From Heyndrickxia coagulans DSM 1 = ATCC 7050 (lineage in GTDB: Bacteria; Bacillota; Bacilli; Bacillales; Bacillaceae_C): a stretch of 46,984 nt of DNA. Where the stretch lies: NCBI RefSeq assembly GCF_000290615.1, contig NZ_ALAS01000031.1, positions 1 through 46,984 of the forward strand, written 5' to 3'. Both the position numbers and the translations under genes were made by a program. Position 1 is the first letter of the stretch, and each line of letters opens with the position of its first letter. This document shows, piece by piece, positions 1 through 8,548 of this stretch. The notes beneath the pieces were generated by a model, which saw nothing but the letters and a program-made list of their open reading frames with translations, did no database searches and was not told the DNA's origin.

Positions 1-101
1 GTTTCCTTTGAAATCCTTACACTTTATATTCGACAAAAGTAGCCAAAATCCTTGTCAAATCTGGAATTTTTGCTTATTCAGCAAGCCCTATTTAGAATCC
101 G

Positions 102-145
102 GTTCTCGCTGCAGTTTTCGTGCAGGACCATGGAGAACATTTTTA
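102..145 (+). terminator. Terminator-like nested hairpin
   Basis: GTTCTC (102-107) pairs with GAGAAC (133-138), with CTGCA/TGCAG nested inside, followed by ATTTTTATG. It could end a plus-strand transcript entering from the left edge. No gene is recognised to its left. Confidence 0.35.
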
Positions 146-204
146 TGTTATGATTCTGCATTTCTATTCCAGGAAGCAATCATTTATACTTTGCAACCAT
201 AATG

Positions 205-1035
205 TCAGCATTTAAGTCTTATGCTGTAAAAGCGCATCGCTTCAAGTCGGCCTTTCGATTCAAATACGCCAGCTTCAATTAGCTTTCTTACGCGATATTC
301 GAGAAATGAATCCCCCACGTATTGGTCTAAATGCCCAATTACCTCACCAATGACCCGGGCTGATTTTATAAATGCTCTTTCCTTTCCTGTACCATGCAGT
401 TTTTTTACTTTGCCTGTAATAAATTCATCGAAATAGTCTTCTGAAACGCCAAATATTCTTCCATTCTGCCAAATCCGTAAAGTCTCCCGGGTTTCTGCAA
501 GATTAAGCCATTCTTTTTTCAAACTTGTTCTATCATGGTCCGTTAACAGATTTCCAGTTCCATGTTCATATAAGTGTTGGAATTTTTCAGGGATCATTTC
601 GCCTGAATGAAGCAATGTATATTTGACCTTTTTTACCGGAAATCGCTTTTCATACTCTTTTGACGTATTTATAACGGTTATATCAATATTTTTATCTTTT
701 AAAAGATATACAGCAAATCGCAATCCTGCTTGTTCGTGTGCATTATCAGCTGCCCAAATTGTTACATGTTCCCCTTCAGCTACTGAGATGATCTGATTGA
801 GTGATCTTTTAAATTCTTTGAGATAATCTGGAAGTTCATCAAATTCATCACTCATGCACTTTTCCATCCACTTAAATCTGGACTTAACTCCGATTTCCTT
901 ATTTAACTTGTAAATGGGGCCAATGGAAAATATATCCGAAAAGGAGATGACCTTATCCTTCTTGTCAAGCCCCATTTTTCTTAATGCATGTTTCAAGCTG
1001 CCTGAAGCGGAGGCACCAAATAGAATATGTATCAT
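205..1035 (-). CDS. DUF1835 / DUF3658 domain protein
   Basis: A 276-aa soluble protein with no signal peptide or membrane segment. The N-terminal stretch (HILFGASASGSLKHAL, residues 3-18) is the typical opening of DUF1835 proteins. The C-terminal third, containing RVIGEVIGHLDQYVGDSFLEYR-like sequence around residues 226-248, matches the DUF3658 pattern that usually follows. The molecular function of this family is not established. The start is ATG preceded by AAAGGAG at about 11 bases. It is transcribed alone, away from the LXG locus on its right. The family assignment is from recognised motifs; no role is inferred. Confidence 0.8.
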   Translation of the reverse strand: MIHILFGASASGSLKHALRKMGLDKKDKVISFSDIFSIGPIYKLNKEIGVKSRFKWMEKCMSDEFDELPDYLKEFKRSLNQIISVAEGEHVTIWAADNAHEQAGLRFAVYLLKDKNIDITVINTSKEYEKRFPVKKVKYTLLHSGEMIPEKFQHLYEHGTGNLLTDHDRTSLKKEWLNLAETRETLRIWQNGRIFGVSEDYFDEFITGKVKKLHGTGKERAFIKSARVIGEVIGHLDQYVGDSFLEYRVRKLIEAGVFESKGRLEAMRFYSIRLKC

Positions 1036-1554
1036 TCTTTATCTTTCTCCTTTAGTTTTGCCGTTTTCCTTCCTTCCATCCAAACCAAACCAGAAATTGC
1101 CCGAGAAACCTTCTATTGGATACAGATCGAATAGAAAACCTATCAAATCCTTCATGTGTCGTATATGATAAGAGAGATTCGTTAAGCCTTCAGGTGAGTT
1201 GAACCACACCATTTATTTTTTTCTTCTATTTTAACATTTAATTTTGGAGAAAAAAGAGGTGATGCTTTTATGCCGAGTTATGCAAGATCTAGTCCCCCTG
1301 TAAACTTTTGTGTGCCACAATGAAAGATTGCAAAATAGCCATTCTAAAATCTGCATCGAATGGCCTATTTTATTGCTGTTATTTGGAAAATTTTATGGAA
1401 AAAGAATCAGATTGGCTTTCAAATAAGTGCATATTTCTGTGTTTTTCTGTCATCTCCCCCTTCCATTTACCTATGTTCCGCTGTTCACCAAATTGACAAC
1501 GTTTCCGCTTCGCTGGATAATAAAACCAAAATATTACGAAATCCGGGGGTAAAC
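1036..1554. other. Gene-free stretch before the LXG locus
   Basis: No convincing gene. A hairpin at 1332-1371 (AAAATAG-CCATTC paired with GAATGG-c-CTATTTT) ends in T-rich sequence and could act as a terminator. A 17-codon ORF from about 1270 with a good AGAGGTG site has no recognisable product. The remainder is AT-rich and could hold the promoter of the LXG operon. Confidence 0.4.
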
Positions 1555-1905
1555 ATGAGTATCATTCCGTTAATGAATCTTCAACTCTCACAAAACCAGG
1601 AAGAATTGGAACGTCTGAAAAAAAGCAAACAGGCATTGCTGGAATCAAAGCACGCACTGGCGGAGAAAGAAAAGCGCTCTCTCCAGCCCGCCCTGTCCGC
1701 CTCAACCTGGGAGGGGCAACTCGCGAAGCAGTTCCAGGCAGTCCGAAAAAACGAACTGCTTGAAAGCTATAACGCAACGGAAAAGCAAATCAATTCAGCC
1801 CTGCAACTGCTGGACGAGAAAATCAGCAAGCTCACCACTCAAAACATCCAGATTGAAAAAGCCATCCAAGCCGAAATTGTAAAAATGCGCAAAAAAGAGG
1901 TGTGA
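1555..1905 (+). CDS. DUF5082 family small coiled-coil protein (YwqH-like)
   Basis: A 116-aa, highly charged, almost wholly helical protein, rich in Lys, Glu and Gln, with a central WEGQLA (WXG-like) turn near residue 47. This is the form of DUF5082/YwqH proteins that precede LXG toxins in Bacillus ywqH-ywqI-ywqJ-type operons. They are thought to be helical-hairpin partners that help a LXG toxin enter the type VII (Yuk/Ess) secretion system. The ATG at 1555 is preferred over an upstream start at 1360 because GGGGGT lies 5 bases before it and the protein starts at the family's normal N-terminus. It lies 2 bases upstream of the next gene, so the three genes form one operon. It appears intact although its partners are broken. 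Confidence 0.75.
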   Translation: MSIIPLMNLQLSQNQEELERLKKSKQALLESKHALAEKEKRSLQPALSASTWEGQLAKQFQAVRKNELLESYNATEKQINSALQLLDEKISKLTTQNIQIEKAIQAEIVKMRKKEV

Positions 1906-1907
1906 AG

Positions 1908-2186
1908 ATGGAAGTCAAAATCCAGTTCGAATCAGTTGAAAAGTCGCTTGCGAAGATTCGCTCACAAGCCCACAATTTGAACATTTCAATGGATGGCAGG
2001 GGTTCGTATCCTTTTCCTTCCCTTTAGCAGCTTGCTTATTTGAACCAAAAACTGGAGAACCTGCTCACTGCATATCAGGCCGTCACATTAAAAAATGAGG
2101 CTGCAGCTAAAAAAGCCGTCCATGCCATGAAAGAATATGATGAACAATTGGAAAAAGGTTTCGAAGGCCGGGCGATGAGCAGGTGA
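1908..2186 (+). pseudogene. DUF5344 (YwqI-like) LXG partner, broken by amber stop
   Basis: An ATG at 1908 opens a 92-codon frame that is interrupted by TAG at 2025-2027 (codon 40) and then continues in the same frame to TGA at 2184-2186. The part after the stop is a helical sequence (KLENLLTAYQAVTLKNEAAA, then KKAVHAMKEYDEQLEKG) typical of DUF5344, the second small partner protein of LXG operons. The residues just before the stop (GRGSYPFPSL) are unlike the helical family pattern, so local damage may exceed one base. The next gene follows 4 bases later. I call it a pseudogene because two separate genes in this operon have stops. Confidence 0.75.
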
Positions 2187-2190
2187 AACA

Positions 2191-3573
2191 ATGAAAACTC
2201 TTGATGTCCAAGCATTTGAACAAGCGGCCACGGACACGCAAAGGGCTCTGAAGGAGAAGGCTGAACAAATCACGGGCCTCCAGCAGGCGATCGACTCTTT
2301 TGTGAACATGGAAGATGCGTTTAAAGGAAAGGCCGGGAATGCCATACGCGGCTACTTCCGGGATTTTCACCAGCCGTTTCTCATATACCTGCAGTCATTT
2401 TTAGCCGGGTACAACGGACAGCTGAACGAGAGTCTTAAAGACTTATCAGCTCTCGAGCCCGATCCGAACGGCTATATTCAAGAAGCTTTTATCCAGGACA
2501 GCGTCATCCCCGCACTGAAAAAGCTGGAAAATACCGTTGGACACTTGCTTGAAGACGCCAATACTGCAATATAGGAAGTTTCGGATCTTGTTGCACTGCC
2601 CAAACTGGACATTGATGAAAAACTGTATCCAATCCAAAAAGCGCGGAAAAAAGAAACCAGGACGCTGGAACAGCTATATGACTTTGATACAAAAGCCACC
2701 CGCTCCCTCGAAGCTTTAGACCAGGACATCGATACAATGGTGAAGTTTGTCCGGCAAATGGAATCGATGGCGGGTAGCGGTTCGTTTGATATTGCCACTT
2801 ACAACCCGAAACAGTTTGTCACAACCGAAGCCTACCGCAGTTTGGAAGGCGGGCTCATTCAGAAAGCCGGCGTAAAACCGGTTCAAACCGTAGACGGCAA
2901 GGACTTTGAAGGCCATTTGTCCGTTAAGTTCCATTTCTATGAAGACGGAGCCATGGTGATGGAATACCGCAAGCCCGCGAGCAAGCAGCCCTATTATGAA
3001 CTGGTCAATGAAATCCCAAAAGAGGCCATCCCCGGTTCAGAAAATCCGGACGACCCGCTGCTGGTTGACATTTGGAATGGATTTTATGACGGCGGCGGAA
3101 AGACCGTCGGTGAAATTTACACTGGTCTTGTATCATTAGGAAAGTCCGTTTTAGATCAAGATACTTATGCTGCACTCGGAAATGATGGAAACAAGCGCTT
3201 ATCCTCCCCAATTGCAACCTTGAAAAGCACGGCACATAAATCGGTCGATATGGCAAAGTATATGGGGCTTGCTGTCCAAAAAGCTTTTGAACGGGATGTC
3301 ATCCACGGCGATGCCAAAAGCCGGACTGAGTTCTTCACCTACGGGCTTGCTTCTATTGGAATTTCTCTTCTTGGCGACAAAGGCCTCAGCAAACTGGGCA
3401 CAACGGCGAAAATTGCCAAGACCGGAAATCTGGCAGAAAAGGCCGGGAAGCTGAAAGTCAATACAGGGTTTGCTCCTGCACTTGAAGCTGCCGGGGCAGG
3501 GCCTGTAAAAATTCCGTATAATGTGATGGATGAGCTGGATGAGCTGGGAGTCAGGATTCAGAAGGCAACATAA
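2191..3573 (+). pseudogene. LXG-domain polymorphic toxin, amber-interrupted and lacking a toxin tip
   Basis: One reading frame of 460 sense positions runs from ATG 2191 to TAA 3573, broken by TAG at 2572-2574 (codon 128). The part before the stop is an N-terminal LXG domain (MKTLDVQAFEQAATDTQRA), a long helical region that targets toxins to type VII secretion. After the stop the frame resumes exactly in the family pattern (EVSDLVALPKLD) through the helical middle region to a glycine-rich pre-toxin segment (FFTYGLASIGISLLGDKGLS). The protein ends soon after, at DELGVRIQKAT, where full-length relatives carry a C-terminal nuclease or other toxin domain of about 100-150 aa. No toxin domain and no recognisable immunity gene follows. 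The gene therefore appears doubly disabled: a nonsense codon and loss of the effector end. Confidence 0.8.
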
Positions 3574-3880
3574 AAGTTCTCTATGCAAAAAAGGGGATGA
3601 ATTCGTTTACGACGCACACATGAAAACATCATCCTCGAGGTTCGTCAAAATGATAAATTTTTTGTTTTAGTGGTTTAAAAACCAATGCCTATTTCACTTT
3701 AAATCATGAAACCAGGCCCGGGGGTTAAACCGCCAAGCCTGTCTGTTCATTCAAGTAAGTATAAATTTAAGCCTTGTCTTTGCCTGCGCTCCTTTCATGA
3801 TCTGGATTTCGGCGCCGGGGCCCAGAGGCTCCGGGCCCCCTGCTTTGTAAAAGCCTTCACAAAGGCCCTGCCCTAAAAAG
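3574..3880. other. Gene-free stretch after the LXG remnant
   Basis: No gene is recognised. This is where the toxin tip and immunity gene would be expected; translation in three plus-strand frames gives only short broken pieces. A GC-rich inverted repeat (GGGGCCC at 3817-3823, GGGCCCC at 3833-3839) lies near the end of the minus-strand gene that follows, but lacks a T-run in either direction. Confidence 0.4.
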
Positions 3881-4246
3881 TTAAGCCAGGTTCACTTCAA
3901 TGTTGATTTTGTTATCCGTGATCGTGTATATATAATCTTTTGTAATCCATCTGGCATTTTTAATTGTGCAATGGACGAGGTCAGGATCTTTGTCTTCAAG
4001 CAAAATTTCCAGCAAACTTTTTAATTCTATTAAATAGTCGTAATCCATTTTCATGAACGGATTGTATCCGACTAAATAACTGGCACGCTTCATCAGTTTC
4101 ACTTTCTTTGTTTCATGGCTGTGCCAAAAAATATCGCCTTGAATGATCAATTGGTTTTCCTGAAGGTTCTTCATGGCTTCGCCAACATAATTTTCTTCAA
4201 TTTTATAAACACCCGGGGTCACTTTACTCAGCTTTTCCATATTCAT
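3881..4246 (-). CDS. Hypothetical protein, 121 aa
   Basis: I do not recognise this protein. It is a mixed alpha/beta soluble sequence with no signal peptide or membrane segment. It starts at ATG 4246, preceded by AGGTGAG at 5 bases. A second ATG two codons later is possible. The C-terminal half (VHCTIKNARWITKDYIYTIT) looks like beta-strands. It lies immediately downstream of, and convergent with, the decayed LXG toxin locus, where immunity or orphan accessory genes often sit, but nothing in the sequence shows an immunity function. Confidence 0.55.
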   Translation of the reverse strand: MNMEKLSKVTPGVYKIEENYVGEAMKNLQENQLIIQGDIFWHSHETKKVKLMKRASYLVGYNPFMKMDYDYLIELKSLLEILLEDKDPDLVHCTIKNARWITKDYIYTITDNKINIEVNLA

Positions 4247-4368
4247 GCGTACTCACCTATTTTCTCATCGCAGTATGGCAGAGAGGTTTTTATTTTTATA
4301 CCCTGTTTCAAAGAAGGTAAGCCAGACATATACGGGGTGGAAAAACCGAAAAATTTTCCAAAAAAATC

Positions 4369-4397
4369 TTGATCGCCCAGAGAGAGGCCATTATAAT
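4369..4397 (+). promoter_or_regulatory. Sigma-A promoter of the alcohol dehydrogenase gene
   Basis: TTGATC (4369-4374), a 17-base spacer, then TATAAT (4392-4397), 49 bases before the adh start codon. Confidence 0.7.
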
Positions 4398-4446
4398 GAA
4401 AATGAAGATTGCAAAGTATCAAACTAGTTTTCCGGGAGGGATCTGC

Positions 4447-5469
4447 ATGAGAGCAGCAGTCGTCAGTTCTGATAAGCAAAAGCTGGTAGAGGTCAAAGAT
4501 GTGCAGTTGCGTCCGCTTGAGTACGGGGAAGCTTTGGTGGATATCGAATACTGCGGTGTCTGCCATACGGATTTGCATGTGGCAAAGGGCGACTTTGGCG
4601 ATGTGCCGGGACGCATTCTCGGCCATGAAGGGGTCGGCATTGTCAGGGAAGTCGCGGATGGTGTCACTTCTCTTAAAGTGGGCGATCGTGTAAGCGTTGC
4701 CTGGTTTTTTGAAGGCTGCGGGCATTGTGAGTACTGTTTAACGGGAAATGAGACATTTTGCCGTGAAGTGAAAAATGCTGGCTACAGTGTCGACGGGGCC
4801 ATGGCAGAGCAGTGCATTGTCAAAGCCGATTACGCCGTAAAAGTGCCGGAAGGGCTGGATCCAAGGCAGGCGACAAGCATTACTTGTGCCGGTGTAACCA
4901 CTTATAAAGCCATTAAAGTCGCAGATGTGAAGCCGGGCGAATGGATTGTCATTTATGGAGCAGGGGGCCTCGGGAACCTTGCTGTCCAGTACGCCAAACA
5001 TGTATTTAATGCGAAAGTCATTGCGGTCGATATCAATGACGACAAACTTTCACTGGCAAAAGAAGTCGGTGCTGATCTCACCTTTAATTCCAAAACGGAT
5101 GGCGATCCGGCTGAGTGGATTCAGAAAGAAGTTGGCGGCGCGCATGCTGCAGTGATAACGGCTGTTTCAAAACAGGCATTCAACCAGGCTGTCCACTCCG
5201 TACGGCCGGTGTCAAAAGTCGTTGCTGTCGGGCTCCCTCCGGAAACAATGGATCTTGAAATTGTGAAAACAGTCCTTGACGGGATAGAAGTCGTCGGGTC
5301 TTTGGTTGGCACAAGAAAAGACCTTGAGGAAGCTTTTATGTTCGGTGCGGAAGGAAAAGTCGTCCCGGTTGTGCAAACGCGCAGGCTGGAAGAAGTTGGA
5401 GATGTTTTTAAGGAAATGGAAGAAGGCAGAATACAAGGCAGGATGGTTCTGGATATGTCGTTGAAATAA
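4447..5469 (+). CDS. adhP: Zinc-dependent alcohol dehydrogenase
   Basis: A 340-aa medium-chain, zinc-dependent, NAD-linked alcohol dehydrogenase converting primary alcohols and aldehydes. Catalytic zinc ligands are visible as C39 ([10 protein letters not shown]), H60-E61 (GHEGVG) and C147 (SITCAGVT). The structural zinc lobe has C91, C94, C97 and C105. The NAD-binding Rossmann motif is GAGGLG at 171-176. Length and motifs match the AdhP/ADH-T group of Bacillaceae. The ATG at 4447 follows GGGAGGG at 6 bases; an in-frame start further upstream would add residues foreign to the family and overlap the promoter. It is monocistronic, with its own promoter and terminator, and appears to be the only intact metabolic gene between two broken toxin loci. 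The physiological substrate cannot be read from the sequence. Confidence 0.93.
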   Translation: MRAAVVSSDKQKLVEVKDVQLRPLEYGEALVDIEYCGVCHTDLHVAKGDFGDVPGRILGHEGVGIVREVADGVTSLKVGDRVSVAWFFEGCGHCEYCLTGNETFCREVKNAGYSVDGAMAEQCIVKADYAVKVPEGLDPRQATSITCAGVTTYKAIKVADVKPGEWIVIYGAGGLGNLAVQYAKHVFNAKVIAVDINDDKLSLAKEVGADLTFNSKTDGDPAEWIQKEVGGAHAAVITAVSKQAFNQAVHSVRPVSKVVAVGLPPETMDLEIVKTVLDGIEVVGSLVGTRKDLEEAFMFGAEGKVVPVVQTRRLEEVGDVFKEMEEGRIQGRMVLDMSLK

Positions 5470-5494
5470 GTGCAGGCAAAACATCATAAAGTAA

Positions 5495-5540
5495 GCGAAA
5501 ATGAAAATCCCTGTTTGCACGGGGATTTTTCGCTTTTTTT
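5495..5540 (+). terminator. Rho-independent terminator of adh
   Basis: GCGAAAATGAAAATCCC pairs with GGGGATTTTTCGC around a short loop (5495-5533), followed by seven T. Confidence 0.75.
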
Positions 5541-5562
5541 CCGGTTTGTTCGTATAATAGGG

Positions 5563-5941
5563 ATGAGTACCATGTACAGGGAGGCGCCGAACTTGCGGAG
5601 GGAAATCATTGCTTTTTTAAAAGAAAAAATAGATCCGGATTTTATCATTGTTCGGTTCGTATGCAAAAGGATATGCCCGGCCGGATAGTGATGTTGACAT
5701 CGCTTTTTACTAAGAAGGCAGTATGCTGACACCCTATGAATGTTTTTTGTATGCACAGGAACTTGCAGATAGATTAAATAAGGATGTCGATCTTATTGAC
5801 CTGAACCAGGCCTCTACTGTATTTCAGGCGCAGATTTTTGCAACCGGCATCGTCATGGATATGAAAAATGAAAATGCCCTGAATGTAAAACGAATGCTGG
5901 CGTATCGTTTGTATGCAAAGCTTAACGAGGAACGTGCCTAA
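5563..5941 (+). pseudogene. MntA-type minimal nucleotidyltransferase antitoxin, broken
   Basis: The reading frame starts at ATG 5563 (or 5572), shortly after a TATAAT at 5553-5558. After codons for DPDFII the frame shifts by one base near 5650. The shifted frame then gives LFGSYAKGYARPDSDVDIAF, the GSX10DXD active site of MNT nucleotidyltransferases. A TAA follows in that frame, just before EGSMLTP, and the rest reads openly to 5941 (ending AKLNEERA). MntA antitoxins polyadenylylate the HepT HEPN toxin to silence it. With a frameshift and a nonsense codon this copy cannot be functional as one polypeptide. It lies directly upstream of a similarly ruined hepT. Confidence 0.75.
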
Positions 5942-5975
5942 ATATTGAAAAATATTGCAAAAAACGGGGCTGTGT

Positions 5976-6323
5976 ATGGAAGATGAAGTGGTCTTGAACA
6001 AGATAAGTACCATTGAGCGCTCCCTGAAACGTGTCCGGGAAGTGTATTAGCGGCTCTCCTGCAAGTTTAGAGGACTTTACGAAACAGGACTCCATCATTC
6101 TCAATATCCAGCGTGCTTGTGAAGCATCGATTGACTTGGCCCATGCACATTGCTACAAAAGAACAGCTCGGGCTCCCACAGACGAGCAGGGAGGCTTTTG
6201 ATCTGCTGAAAGCGAACGGGGTTGATCAATGAAGAAACGGCCACAAAATGAAAGGCAATGGTTGGGTTTCAGAATATCGCTGTTCATGATGACCAGGCCA
6301 TTGTTTTGGATAGTTTAAAGTAA
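5976..6323 (+). pseudogene. HepT-type HEPN (DUF86) toxin, multiply frameshifted
   Basis: The start region reads VLNKISTIERSLKRVREVY, typical of HepT/DUF86, then hits TAG. The family pattern resumes in other frames: SPASLEDFTKQDSIILNIQR, then IATKEQLGLPQTSREAFDLL, then AMVGFQNIAVHDDQAIVLD and SLK-stop at 6321-6323. At least three frame changes and a TGA lie between. The HEPN RNase signature R-X4-6-H, normally seen as FRNIAVH, reads FQNIAVH here, so the catalytic arginine is also lost. This is the toxin partner of the MntA remnant 34 bases upstream. Confidence 0.75.
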
Positions 6324-6353
6324 ATCTTATTTTACAGAAAGCAGGCGTAACTC

Positions 6354-7475
6354 ATGCTATCATATATCGTAATTGGCGGCGGGGTGCTTGGGGCATCTGC
6401 TGTATACCATCTTGCAAAAGCAGGCGCAGTTGTTACACTGGTTGACCGGGCGGATCCCGGGCAGGCAACGGAAGCGGCTGCCGGCATCATATGCCCGTGG
6501 CTGTCGCAGCGGCGCAACAAAGACTGGTACCGGCTCGCAAAAGCAGGTGCAAAATACTATCCTGATTTAATTGCCCAATTGGAAAAAGACGGGGAGACGG
6601 AAACCGGTTATAAACGGACTGGCGCTCTCAGCATACATACAGATGAAGAAAAGCTTGATAAAATGCAGGAACGCGCGTTAAAGCGAAGGGAAGATGCGCC
6701 TGAAATCGGGGAAGTAAAACGGCTGTCTGCCGCCGAGACGCATGCCATGTTCCCGATTCTGGACGAAGGGTTCAGTGCGGTCTATGCCGGCGGTGCCGCG
6801 CGCGTAAACGGGAAGGCATTGCGCAATTGCCTGTTAAATGCTGCTTGCAAACGCGGAGCCAAAGTCATTCATGGCAATGCCCGGCTGCTTGTGGAAGGCA
6901 GAAAAGTCATCGGGGTTGAAGTCGGAAGCCGCACGCTGCATGCGGACAAAACAATTGTGGCAGCGGGTGCATGGGCAAAAGATTTGTTCAAACCGCTCAG
7001 TGCGGCTTTTCAAGTCAGCCACCAAAAAGCGCAGATTCTCCATTTAAAACTGCAAGGTATGGACACAAGCAGCTGGCCGGTCGTCATGCCGCCGAATGAT
7101 CAGTATTTGCTGGCATTCGATGGCGGCCGTATCATTGCCGGCGCCACCCATGAAAACACGGAAGCTTTTGATTTGCACACAACAGCCGGAGGGGTCCACG
7201 AAGTTTTAAATAAAGTGCTGCCGGTTGCACCGGGTTTGGCTGAAGCTTCCCTTGTTGATGTGAAAGTCGGATTCCGGCCGTTCACGCCGGGTTTTTTGCC
7301 TGTGATCGGCACATGGCCCGGTTATGATGGGCTACTTTGCGCAAACGGGCTCGGGGCATCCGGTTTAACGGCCGGCCCTTTTCTCGGCGCTGAGCTTGCA
7401 AGGATTGCGCTCGGCCGGAAAACAGAACTGGATTTGTCACCGTACGGGCTGGAACAGGCAATTGCCCCTTTATAA
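6354..7475 (+). CDS. DadA-family FAD-dependent amino-acid oxidoreductase
   Basis: A 373-aa glycine/D-amino-acid oxidase family flavoprotein. The N-terminal FAD-binding Rossmann motif is GGGVLG (residues 8-13), with an acidic-side partner LVDRADPG. The C-terminal family signature GFRPFTPGFLPVIG and ANGLGASGLTAGPFLG closes the FAD site. Such enzymes oxidise secondary or D-amino acids (glycine, sarcosine, D-amino acids, proline) with electrons going to oxygen or the respiratory chain. The substrate cannot be told from motifs. No transmembrane segment is seen. The ribosome binding site is weak (AAGCAGG). The gene begins 30 bases after the broken hepT and is followed 44 bases later by a methyltransferase gene in the same direction. 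Confidence 0.85.
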   Translation: MLSYIVIGGGVLGASAVYHLAKAGAVVTLVDRADPGQATEAAAGIICPWLSQRRNKDWYRLAKAGAKYYPDLIAQLEKDGETETGYKRTGALSIHTDEEKLDKMQERALKRREDAPEIGEVKRLSAAETHAMFPILDEGFSAVYAGGAARVNGKALRNCLLNAACKRGAKVIHGNARLLVEGRKVIGVEVGSRTLHADKTIVAAGAWAKDLFKPLSAAFQVSHQKAQILHLKLQGMDTSSWPVVMPPNDQYLLAFDGGRIIAGATHENTEAFDLHTTAGGVHEVLNKVLPVAPGLAEASLVDVKVGFRPFTPGFLPVIGTWPGYDGLLCANGLGASGLTAGPFLGAELARIALGRKTELDLSPYGLEQAIAPL

Positions 7476-7519
7476 ACAGCAGGGCTGGTCTTTTATCAAG
7501 AAAAAACAGGAGCGAAACA

Positions 7520-8125
7520 ATGAACGATTCCTACTTTGACGGAATTTTGCATATCAAAACAACCGGTGAGCAAAAAGGGTTTAATGCATCACTGCATTAC
7601 AACCGTTATGAGCCGACGCCTTATCATGCGCTTGATGAACTGTTCGATCATTATGAACTGGATAAAAGCGACCATGTGGTAGACTTCGGTTGCGGCAAAG
7701 GGCGGCTCAATTTTTATATCCATCATTTGTTTCGCGCAACCGTGACCGGCATTGAAATGAATGAATGGTTGTACCGGGAAGCTCTCGAAAACAAGAAACG
7801 CTATGAGAGAAAATTCCTGGTCCAGCCCGCCCGTATTCGGTTTATATGCTGCCTTGCCGAAAATTATAAGATACTGCCGGACGACAACCGTTTTTACTTT
7901 TTTAATCCGTTTTCTGTTCAAATCTTTATGAAGGTTGTGCAAAATATTTTATGCTCGGTGGAAGAAGCATACCGGGAAACAGACATTATTTTATATTATC
8001 CGTCGCAGGACTATATTTACTTCCTTGAAGACCATACACCATTTGAAAAAAAACTCGAAGTCCCGCTAACGCTTTTATACAAGCATAATCCATACGAAAA
8101 ATTTGTCGTGTACCGGCTTGCGTGA
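7520..8125 (+). CDS. SAM-dependent methyltransferase
   Basis: A 201-aa class I methyltransferase. Motif I is VVDFGCGKGRLNFYI (about residues 54-68), with the acidic residue at the end of strand 2 in VTGIEMNEW. An NPF motif (YFFNPFSVQ, about residue 130) stands in the motif IV position, where N6-type or protein methyltransferases often have NPPY/NPF; this does not fix the substrate. The N-terminus (MNDSYFDGILHIKTTGEQ) resembles a group of small uncharacterised Bacillus methyltransferases. Start ATG 7520 is preceded by CAGGAGCG. Probable co-transcription with the oxidoreductase upstream. Confidence 0.8.
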   Translation: MNDSYFDGILHIKTTGEQKGFNASLHYNRYEPTPYHALDELFDHYELDKSDHVVDFGCGKGRLNFYIHHLFRATVTGIEMNEWLYREALENKKRYERKFLVQPARIRFICCLAENYKILPDDNRFYFFNPFSVQIFMKVVQNILCSVEEAYRETDIILYYPSQDYIYFLEDHTPFEKKLEVPLTLLYKHNPYEKFVVYRLA

Positions 8126-8519
8126 GGATGATGGTGAAATGAATGGATACTCAGCTTTGGTTCCATAGGAAGTGAATGCTTGGATAAGAGAAGGCTTACT
8201 TTGATCTGCCTTCCCCCGCCCACTCAGCAGATATTGAAAAAGCCGCTGAGGACATCGAATTTCCGAATTGTACGGACATGACACCATGCCCGCAGAACGG
8301 CATATGTCTGGTATAAAGCTTTTTTCCAGGTAAAAGCCAGCCATACCCCTGAAAAATGGCCATCGTTGATGGACTGGGTTAAAAGAATTCGTATTGGAAG
8401 GAAGTGAATGCTGTTTTAAATGCAGGCCAGCAGAGTATGGTGGTATGGCCGCCAGATAAAAATCCTCTTGATGAAGAGAACGAAGACTTTTAAGGCAATG
8501 TAATATAGTTGAACAGGCA
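8126..8519 (+). pseudogene. Degenerate coding remnant, unrecognised
   Basis: No open frame of useful length remains, but coding-like pieces occur in successive plus frames: EKAYFDLPSPAHSADIEKAA, then VKASHTPEKWPSLMDWVKR, then VVWPPDKNPLDEENEDF ending in TAA at 8491-8493. The pieces look like one decayed gene with several frameshifts and stops. I cannot name its family. It follows the methyltransferase gene without a terminator. Confidence 0.35.
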
Positions 8520-8542
8520 GCTGCCTGCGTGAAACAGGCAGC
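8520..8542 (-). terminator. Hairpin at the end of the cobalamin-uptake operon
   Basis: GCTGCCTG (8520-8527) and CAGGCAGC (8535-8542) form a perfect 8-bp stem 6 bases past the ECF S-component stop codon. No strong T-run follows, so it may be a weak or bidirectional terminator. Confidence 0.4.
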
Positions 8543-8548
8543 CTTAGG

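Noticed and set aside
1908-2574. Programmed TAG recoding (pyrrolysine-like) in the LXG operon
   Set aside because: Only these two genes show internal TAG, and the system lacks its toxin end as well, so decay is simpler. No suppressor or pyrrolysine gene is in the window.
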